NCBI GenBank assembly: GCA_003169735.1
Contig: PNAP01000081.1
Span: forward strand, 1-54,180
Reading direction: 5' to 3'
DNA: 54,180 bases
From: Chloroflexota bacterium
GTDB lineage: Bacteria; Chloroflexota; Limnocylindria; Limnocylindrales; CSP1-4
How positions within the stretch are numbered: position 1 is the first letter of the stretch; each line of letters opens with the position of its first letter. Below, piece by piece: positions 48,468 through 54,180 of the stretch. The translations under genes and the position numbers were made by a program. The notes beneath the pieces were generated by a model. That model was not told the origin of the DNA. It was given only the letters and a program-made list of their open reading frames with translations, and did not search any database.

Positions 48468-49385
48468 ATGACCGCGCCTCTCTCCCCACTCAGCATCGAC
48501 GGGCTGCGCGACGCCTTCGAGCGTCAGCACTACGTGTGCGACCGCGCGCTCGCGACCTCGCTCTACCTGAGCCTGAGTCTCGGCCGGCCGATCCTGCTCG
48601 AGGGAGAGGCGGGCGTCGGCAAGACCGAAGTGGCCAAGGTGCTTGCCGCGGTGCTCGGTGCGCGGCTCATCAGGCTCCAGTGCTACGAGGGGCTCGACGT
48701 CAACACCGCCGTCTATGAGTGGAACTACCCGCGGCAGATGCTCGAGATCCGGCTGCGCGAGGCGCGCGGCGAGGCCGGCACGGCCACGGCCCATGACATC
48801 TTCGGGCCGGAGTTCCTCATCAAGCGGCCGCTCCTTCAGGCGCTCGAGGCGACCGACGGCACGCCGCCGGTGCTGCTCATCGATGAGCTCGACCGAGCGG
48901 ACGAGGAGTTCGAGGCGTACCTGCTCGAGATCCTCAGCGACTTCCAGGTGACCGTTCCCGAGATCGGCACCATCACCGCCGAGCATCCGCCGCGCGTCGT
49001 CCTCACGTCGAACCGGACGCGCGAGATCCACGATGCGCTGAAGCGGCGTTGCCTCTACCACTGGATCGACTACCCGACCGCCGAGAAGGAGTACGCCATC
49101 GTCGTCGCCCGGCTGCCCGGCGTGCCCGATAGACTGGCGCGCCAGGTCGTCGGCTTCGTCCAGCGGCTGCGCGAGGCGGATCTGACCAAGCTCCCCGGTG
49201 TCGCGGAAACGCTCGATTGGGCAGCCGCGCTCGTCTCGCTCGGCGCGACCGAGGTGACCACGGACGTGGTCGACCCGAGCCTGGGCGTGCTCCTCAAGTA
49301 CCAGGAGGACGTCCGCCTGGTGCGCGGCGATCTGGCCGAGCGGTACGTCGCTGAGGTCATGGCGGAGGTCCCGGCGGGCGGCTGA
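48468..49385 (+). CDS. coxD: CoxD, MoxR-type AAA+ ATPase
   Basis: A 305-aa AAA+ ATPase. Walker A is GEAGVGKTE and Walker B is VLLIDELDRADEEFEAYLLE, with sensor LTSNRTREIHDALKRR. In Oligotropha CoxD acts as a chaperone-like ATPase in sulfuration of the Mo centre of CO dehydrogenase. The ATG has no ribosome site; a TACATA box lies 8 nt upstream, so the message may be leaderless. Two bases separate it from coxE. Confidence 0.93.
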   Translation: MTAPLSPLSIDGLRDAFERQHYVCDRALATSLYLSLSLGRPILLEGEAGVGKTEVAKVLAAVLGARLIRLQCYEGLDVNTAVYEWNYPRQMLEIRLREARGEAGTATAHDIFGPEFLIKRPLLQALEATDGTPPVLLIDELDRADEEFEAYLLEILSDFQVTVPEIGTITAEHPPRVVLTSNRTREIHDALKRRCLYHWIDYPTAEKEYAIVVARLPGVPDRLARQVVGFVQRLREADLTKLPGVAETLDWAAALVSLGATEVTTDVVDPSLGVLLKYQEDVRLVRGDLAERYVAEVMAEVPAGG

Positions 49386-49386
49386 C

Positions 49387-50649
49387 ATGGAACAGCCGCA
49401 GCTCGTCGACGGCGATGCGTTCCTGCGGAACGTGCTGGTCTTCGGGCGGGAACTGAAGGCCGAGGGCCTGGCGGCGGACCTCGCGACAGTCCTCGACTAC
49501 GCCCGCGCGCTCGAGCTCGTCGATATCGGCGATCGCGAGGAGGTTCGTGCGGCCGGCGCCGCGCTATTCGTCCGGCGCCATGACGAGCTTGAGCCCTACG
49601 ACGTCGTCTTCGCACGGTTCTGGCGGCGCCAGCGCCAGCGGCGAGCGGCCGGCGGAGCCCAACCGCAGCGTCGCGAACCAGACAACGACGCCCCGACGTC
49701 CGACGGCGTACCTTCAGCCAAGTCTGCCCAACCGTCGGCCACGTTGATGGCGGTCGAAGCGGAAGAGGGCGGAGAACCGGAGGGCGAGACGCCGACGGTC
49801 TCGCCGACCTCGTGGAGCGCCTACGAATCGCTGCGCACCAAGTCCTTCGAGCGGATGACCGCGGCCGAGATGCGCGAAGCCGAGCTGGCAATCGACGCGA
49901 TGAGCCCGACGCTGCCGATGCGGCGCACGCGACGCTGGGATCTCGATCGTCGCGGCACGCTGCTCGCGCCGCGGGCGATGCTGCGGCGCAACCTCTCCAA
50001 CGGCGGCGACCTCGTCGAGTGGGTCTGGCGGCGACCGGTCCGCCGGCCGCGGCACGTGATCATCCTGTGCGACATCAGCGGCTCGATGGAGCGCCACTCT
50101 CGGCTACTGCTCCGATTCGGGCACGCCCTCGCGCGGTCCCGCGTCAAGACCGAGGCGTTCGTCTTCGGGACGCGGCTCACGCGCATCACGCCGCTGCTCA
50201 AGCAGCGCAACCCCGATGACGCGCTTCGCGACGTGGCGGAGGCGGTCGGCGACTGGTCCGGTGGCACGCGCATCGGCGGGGCGTTCCGCGAGTTCAACCT
50301 GCGGTGGGCGCGGCGCGTGCTGCGCAGCAGCGGCATCGTCATCGTGATCTCGGACGGTTGGGATCGCGGCGATCCGGCCGTGGTCGGCGCCGAGACTGCC
50401 AGACTCAAGCGCAATTGTCATCGATTGATCTGGCTCAACCCGCTGGCCGGCACGGCCGACTACCGTCCGTTGGCGGCGGGCATGGCGGCGGCCTACCCGC
50501 ACATCGACCGGTTCCTGCCCGCCCACGACCTGGCCAGCCTCGAGGTATTGGCAGATCTGCTCTCCCGCGAGGCGTTCCTGCCGGTCACGCCCAGCGTTCA
50601 CACTGCCGGCGTCGCGGCGGCGATGGCATCCCAAGGAGCTGCGTCATGA
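49387..50649 (+). CDS. coxE: CoxE, VWA-domain protein for CO dehydrogenase maturation
   Basis: A 420-aa protein with a C-terminal von Willebrand A domain. The MIDAS site reads IILCDISGSMERHSR (DxSxS) with WSGGTRIGGAFREF and VIVISDGWDRGDP downstream. The middle (about residues 80-140) is a low-complexity Arg/Pro/Glu segment. It pairs with the CoxD ATPase, as MoxR-VWA pairs usually do; in Oligotropha CoxE takes part in introducing copper. Its stop overlaps the next gene by 4 nt (ATGA). Confidence 0.92.
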   Translation: MEQPQLVDGDAFLRNVLVFGRELKAEGLAADLATVLDYARALELVDIGDREEVRAAGAALFVRRHDELEPYDVVFARFWRRQRQRRAAGGAQPQRREPDNDAPTSDGVPSAKSAQPSATLMAVEAEEGGEPEGETPTVSPTSWSAYESLRTKSFERMTAAEMREAELAIDAMSPTLPMRRTRRWDLDRRGTLLAPRAMLRRNLSNGGDLVEWVWRRPVRRPRHVIILCDISGSMERHSRLLLRFGHALARSRVKTEAFVFGTRLTRITPLLKQRNPDDALRDVAEAVGDWSGGTRIGGAFREFNLRWARRVLRSSGIVIVISDGWDRGDPAVVGAETARLKRNCHRLIWLNPLAGTADYRPLAAGMAAAYPHIDRFLPAHDLASLEVLADLLSREAFLPVTPSVHTAGVAAAMASQGAAS

Positions 50650-51722
50650 AGGAGTTGCTGCCCGACCTGGATACGTGGCGCGCGGGCGGTGCCGACGCCG
50701 CGCGAGCCGTCGTGGTGCGCATGTTCGGGTCCGCGCCGCGCCCGCCGGGTGCGACGCTGCTCGTGGCCACGGACGGCCGCTTGGCCGGCTCGGTGAGCGG
50801 CGGTTGCGTCGAGGGCGCCGCGTTCGAGGAGGTCGAGGAGGCGCGCCGAACCGGTCGCTCGCGCGTCATCCGGTACGGCATCAGCGACGAGCAGGCGTGG
50901 GACGTCGGGCTGGCGTGTGGAGGCACGATCGATGTGCTGGTCGAACCGATGCTTCGGCCCGAGGTGGAGGCTGCGGCACGATCGCTCGGCCAAGCGGTCA
51001 TCACGCCACTCCCGGCTGATGCGCCGGGGCCGGCCTTCGGGCCGGCCGGCCGAGGGGAGGGAGCCGCGCCGGAGCCGGCACTCGTGGCAGAGGAATCGGG
51101 CGTCTTCCGCGGGACGAGCGGGGATGCGGCAACGGACGCGGAGCTGCAGCGGCTGGCCGGCGACATCCTCCTGCGTGGGACCTCGCGCACCGTCGAAGCC
51201 GGCGGCCGTTCGTGGTTCATCGAGGCGTTCCCGCACCGGCCGCGGCTGGTCATCGTCGGTGCCGTCCAGGTCGCCATCGCCCTCGTCGCGCTCGCCCGGA
51301 CGATGGGCTACGAAACGGTGGTCATCGACGGACGTGCCACGTTCGCCACCCGCGAGCGGTTCCCCGACGCGGACCAGGTCATCGTCGGATGGCCCGATGA
51401 ACTGGCCGATGAGATCGGTCTCGGCCCCTCCGACGCGGTGGCCGTGCTGACCCACGACGTGAAGTTCGATGAGCCGGCCATCGTCGCGGCGCTGGCGCGC
51501 GGGTGCCGCTATGTCGGCGCGGTGGGCAGCCGCAAGACGCAGGCCGACCGCCGCGCTCGCCTGCTCGAAGCTGGCGTCCGTCCGGACGACTTGGCGCGAC
51601 TCCGTGGCCCGATCGGGCTCGACCTCGGCGGCCGCGAGCCGGCCGAGATGGCGCTCGCCATCATGTCCGAGATCGTCGCTGCGCGATACGGCGCCAGTGG
51701 CTCGCCGATGAGCGTGCGCTAG
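50646..51722 (+). CDS. XdhC/CoxF-family molybdenum-cofactor maturation protein
   Basis: A 358-aa protein with the N-terminal XdhC domain ([44 protein letters not shown]) and a C-terminal Rossmann domain ([59 protein letters not shown]). It follows coxD-coxE with a 4-nt overlap, the position of coxF. Unlike the other XdhC protein of the window it keeps the canonical SGGCVEG motif and has no YHS domain. It probably loads sulfurated cofactor, and perhaps copper, into one of the two enzymes. Confidence 0.9.
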   Translation: MKELLPDLDTWRAGGADAARAVVVRMFGSAPRPPGATLLVATDGRLAGSVSGGCVEGAAFEEVEEARRTGRSRVIRYGISDEQAWDVGLACGGTIDVLVEPMLRPEVEAAARSLGQAVITPLPADAPGPAFGPAGRGEGAAPEPALVAEESGVFRGTSGDAATDAELQRLAGDILLRGTSRTVEAGGRSWFIEAFPHRPRLVIVGAVQVAIALVALARTMGYETVVIDGRATFATRERFPDADQVIVGWPDELADEIGLGPSDAVAVLTHDVKFDEPAIVAALARGCRYVGAVGSRKTQADRRARLLEAGVRPDDLARLRGPIGLDLGGREPAEMALAIMSEIVAARYGASGSPMSVR

Positions 51723-51778
51723 ACTTCGAAGCGCCACCAGTTCGGCTCATCCCAACCATCCCTCGGAGCCCGAATCGC

Positions 51779-52300
51779 TTGTCCGCCCAGACCCTTCGCG
51801 CCCGGATCCGCGAGATCCCGGACTTCCCGAAGCCCGGCATCCTGTTCTACGACATCACCACGCTGCTCAAGGACGCTGGCGCGTTCAAGGAGTCGATCGA
51901 CCTGCTGACCGCGCCCTACAAGGGCGAGCGCATCGACGCGGTCGTCGGCATGGAATCGCGCGGCTTCATCTTCAGCGCGCCGATGGCCTACGAGCTCGGT
52001 GCCGGCTTCGTGCCCGTGCGCAAGCTCGGCAAGCTGCCGGCCGAGACCGTCAGCGTGGAGTACGCCCTCGAGTACGGCACGAACACGCTCGAGATCCACA
52101 AGGACGCCATCCAGCCGGGTGAGCGCGTGCTCATCGTCGATGACCTGCTGGCCACCGGCGGGACCGTGCTCGGCACCATCGAACTCATCGGCCAGCTCAA
52201 GGCCGAGGTGGTCGGGCTGGCCTTCCTGGTCGAGCTGCTCTTCCTCAAGGGCCGCGAGCGGCTCAGCGCGTACGACATCCACAGCGTCATCCAGTACTGA
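51779..52300 (+). CDS. apt: Adenine phosphoribosyltransferase
   Basis: Salvage of adenine to AMP with PRPP; 173 aa, the normal size. The start is TTG 51779, with a GGAG about 10 nt upstream, giving the standard N-terminus ([25 protein letters not shown]). The PRPP loop is [13 protein letters not shown], and the [18 protein letters not shown] and [10 protein letters not shown] motifs are present. It lies 56 bp after the CO dehydrogenase locus and 22 bp before a MtnA-like gene. Confidence 0.95.
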   Translation: MSAQTLRARIREIPDFPKPGILFYDITTLLKDAGAFKESIDLLTAPYKGERIDAVVGMESRGFIFSAPMAYELGAGFVPVRKLGKLPAETVSVEYALEYGTNTLEIHKDAIQPGERVLIVDDLLATGGTVLGTIELIGQLKAEVVGLAFLVELLFLKGRERLSAYDIHSVIQY

Positions 52301-52322
52301 CCGAACGCCCGCGGATCGACCG

Positions 52323-53648
52323 ATGAGCGACCCGGAGGACGGGGCTGATGTCGGACGGCGGGGCTTCTTCCGCGTCTTCGGGCGAAGCGCGGTCCGGACC
52401 GCCGGGCAGGTCGTCGGTGCGGCCGAGGCGATCCGCAGCCAGGCCACGGCGGCGGCGTCGGATCTGTTCGAACTCGGCGTCGCCGGACCGGACAGCGCGG
52501 CCGGGCAGATCCAGGCACGCGCCGCTACGAGCGCCGCGCCTCGTCCCACGGCCGAGCCGGCCATCAAGCAGAACGCCCTCGCGACCCAGGCCACCGGTGG
52601 CGGCGCGACCTATCGAAGTCCGTACCGCCTGACCGATGACACGTTGATGATCCTCGATCAGCGTGGCCTGCCGTCACGGCTGGACGAGATGGCGTGCGAC
52701 GGCGGGCGGGATGTGGCGCGCGCGATCCGAGCGGGCGCGGTGCGAGGCGGACCGCTCGTGGCGCAGGTCGCGGCGTATGGGCTGGCTCTGACCGCCGATC
52801 ACCGCCGCGATGTCGTGCCACGCGTCGTGGTGTCGGAACTCGACCTCGTGTCCGACACGCTCCGCCGTTCCGACCCGACCGCACGCGCGCTGGTCACGGC
52901 GCTCGAGCGGATGGCCGCACGGCGGGCGGCACTCCCCGCCGACGCGTCGACCGCGGACATCGCTGACGCGCTGCGCGCGGAGGCCAACGCCATCTCGACG
53001 GAAGCGGCGCTCGACCACTCGGCGCTGGCCCGCCACGGCGTGCCGCTCCTGCCCCGATCCGAGGATCGCCCGATCGAGATCCTCGTCCACGGCCTGCTCG
53101 GGCCCATGGGCAACGGTCTGGTGGGGACCGGTATCGGCATCGTCCAGGCGCTCACGATGGCCGGGCAGGCGGTGCACGTCTGGGTGCCGGAGGGTCGGCC
53201 GACGCTCGATGGCGCCCGTGTCACGACGTGGGAGCTCGAACAATCAGACGTTTCGTGCACCGTCCTGCCCGATGCCGCCATCGCGTGGCTGTTCGAGCAG
53301 CGCATCGTTGACGCCGTGTTGCTCTCCGCCGAATGGGTCGGCGGCAACGGAGACGCCATCGCTGCCATCGGCAGCGCATCGATCGCCGCGCTTGCCACGA
53401 TGCCCGTCTACGTCTGTGCCCCGTGGAGCAGCATCGGCCCGGGTACGGATGCGGCGGCCATCGCCGCGCCAAGCATCGCGCGCGCCGCCGGCCGGCCGAC
53501 CCGCGGAGAGCCGGGGACAAGGACGGCGGTCGTCACGCCCACGATCGATGTCACCCGCGCCGAGTACATCAGTGCCATCGTCACCGAGACCGGCGTCCTG
53601 CGCCCGCCATTCGGGGCCGCGCTCTCGATGACCCAGAAGGCTGGCTGA
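52323..53648 (+). CDS. MtnA/eIF2B-like protein lacking catalytic residues
   Basis: A 441-aa protein. The first 110 residues are a low-complexity Ala-rich extension. The rest follows methylthioribose-1-phosphate isomerase (MtnA) and eIF2B-alpha: a helical N-domain, then GLVGTGIGIVQALTMAG, VPEGRPTLDGARVTTWEL, a VGGNGDAIAAIGS stretch and YVCAPWSSI. The MtnA catalytic Cys (THCNAG) is replaced (VHGLLG), and the Asp of GADRIAANGD is Glu (SAEWVGGNGD). It is therefore probably not an active MtnA and could be a regulatory or different sugar-phosphate protein. Placement after apt is suggestive, since methylthioadenosine salvage yields adenine. Confidence 0.75.
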   Translation: MSDPEDGADVGRRGFFRVFGRSAVRTAGQVVGAAEAIRSQATAAASDLFELGVAGPDSAAGQIQARAATSAAPRPTAEPAIKQNALATQATGGGATYRSPYRLTDDTLMILDQRGLPSRLDEMACDGGRDVARAIRAGAVRGGPLVAQVAAYGLALTADHRRDVVPRVVVSELDLVSDTLRRSDPTARALVTALERMAARRAALPADASTADIADALRAEANAISTEAALDHSALARHGVPLLPRSEDRPIEILVHGLLGPMGNGLVGTGIGIVQALTMAGQAVHVWVPEGRPTLDGARVTTWELEQSDVSCTVLPDAAIAWLFEQRIVDAVLLSAEWVGGNGDAIAAIGSASIAALATMPVYVCAPWSSIGPGTDAAAIAAPSIARAAGRPTRGEPGTRTAVVTPTIDVTRAEYISAIVTETGVLRPPFGAALSMTQKAG

Positions 53649-53650
53649 GC

Positions 53651-54180
53651 GTGGCCGCCGCCATCGCCCGGTCCGGCTCGCTCCGACGCGGCTCGCTCGA
53701 GGTGCGCACGACGCGCGACCGCGAGATGTTGCGCGACTTCCTGGAGCAGGATCGGCTCCTGGCCGCGTACGCCATCTGCGACCTGGACGAGCGCGAGTTC
53801 GCACGGACCCGGTGGGGCGTGGCGCTGGACCGCGGTCAGCCGGTCGCGGTCGTCCTCGAATACTCCGGGTCGGCGCCGCAGCCCGTCTTCGTGATGGGCC
53901 AAGCCGACGGTGTCGAAGCCGTCCTGCAGGACTTCATCCGGCCCCGCATCGCCTACATCGCCGCGCCGACCGAACTGTTCCCGGCCGTCGAGAAGGTCTA
54001 TCGCGTCGATCCCGGCCCGCCGATGGTGCGCATGTGGGTCGATCGCTCAACGTTCGTGCCCCAGAACGCGATCGTGGCGCGCCTGCTGCCGACGGAGGTC
54101 GGTGATCTGAACCGGCTCTACGACCTCGGTTTCGCAGCGTGGTTGCCGGCCGATGCCGTGGCTCGCGGCGTCTACTACGG
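53651..54180 (+). CDS. GNAT-family acetyltransferase, 3' truncated by the window
   Basis: Open from GTG 53651 to the window edge (176 residues visible). The start lies 2 bp after the MtnA-like stop. The sequence includes MLRDFLEQDRLLAAYAICDLDE, then WGVALDRGQPVAVVLEYSG and FIAP-like IRPRIAYIAAPTELFP, and ends in LNRLYDLGFAAWLPADAVARGVYYG. That last segment is typical of two-domain GNAT proteins just before the acetyl-CoA-binding part, which lies outside the window. Substrate unknown. Confidence 0.8.
   Translation, partial: MAAAIARSGSLRRGSLEVRTTRDREMLRDFLEQDRLLAAYAICDLDEREFARTRWGVALDRGQPVAVVLEYSGSAPQPVFVMGQADGVEAVLQDFIRPRIAYIAAPTELFPAVEKVYRVDPGPPMVRMWVDRSTFVPQNAIVARLLPTEVGDLNRLYDLGFAAWLPADAVARGVYY

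Noticed and set aside
52323-52400. A twin-arginine export signal (RRGFFR) at the start of the MtnA-like protein
   Set aside because: The stretch after the Arg pair is not hydrophobic enough for a signal peptide, and the protein family is cytoplasmic.

Overview
The window is about 54 kb of high-GC bacterial chromosome, densely packed with short overlapping operons. It shows no transposase, phage gene, CRISPR array, tRNA or rRNA. The gene content points to a Chloroflexota-like lineage, possibly of the Limnocylindria/Ellin6529 kind; this is an inference. It rests on very high GC combined with an rpsU gene (normally absent from high-GC Actinobacteria), a 7TM-HD PgpH protein, a form I aerobic CO dehydrogenase in coxMSL order, CSLREA/dockerin surface proteins, and many start codons that look leaderless.

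Layout. 1-5700: the 3' end of dnaK with a terminator, then a sulfate importer operon (lipoprotein binding protein, cysT, cysW, cysA) behind a strong promoter with a palindrome at its transcription start, and a convergent cysteine-free Rrf2 regulator of CymR type. 5800-10350: an ABC-2 exporter (ATPase plus two permeases), a convergent AlkX/YcaQ-like DNA glycosylase and a small membrane protein. 10497-13547: dnaJ-prmA-HIT plus a lipoprotein. 13540-19307: accessory metabolism (DapA-like lyase, SDR, proline dehydrogenase, acyl-CoA ligase, lipoprotein) that separates dnaJ-prmA from rpsU-yqeY-pgpH-ybeY (19792-23194), which in many bacteria lie near each other. 23217-27977: a two-component system divergent from two small His-containing membrane-anchored proteins, ApbE and a ferric-reductase-like haem protein, a candidate extracytoplasmic electron-transfer system. 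28113-32443: pth-mfd. 32673-37825: nitroreductase, DUF1801, phosphotransferase and a large secreted cohesin-like/dockerin/CSLREA/beta-helix protein.

37953-51722 is the centrepiece: a CO dehydrogenase locus. A form I enzyme (coxM-S-L, active-site loop AYRCSFR) is followed by an XdhC protein fused to a YHS metal-binding domain, coxG, a form II-type enzyme (coxS-L-M, loop AYRGAGR), a molybdopterin-binding protein, and then coxD (MoxR ATPase), coxE (VWA) and a second XdhC/coxF. The set suggests atmospheric or trace CO oxidation with dedicated maturation of the Mo-Cu centre. The window ends with apt, a MtnA-like protein that has lost its catalytic residues, and a truncated GNAT acetyltransferase.

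Expression signals are distinctive. At least five genes have a TANNNT box exactly 6 nt before the start codon and no Shine-Dalgarno sequence. Three genes (cysT, prmA, xdhC-YHS) have no plausible ATG/GTG/TTG start and seem to begin at CTG or ATA overlapping the previous stop codon (CTGA or ATAA).
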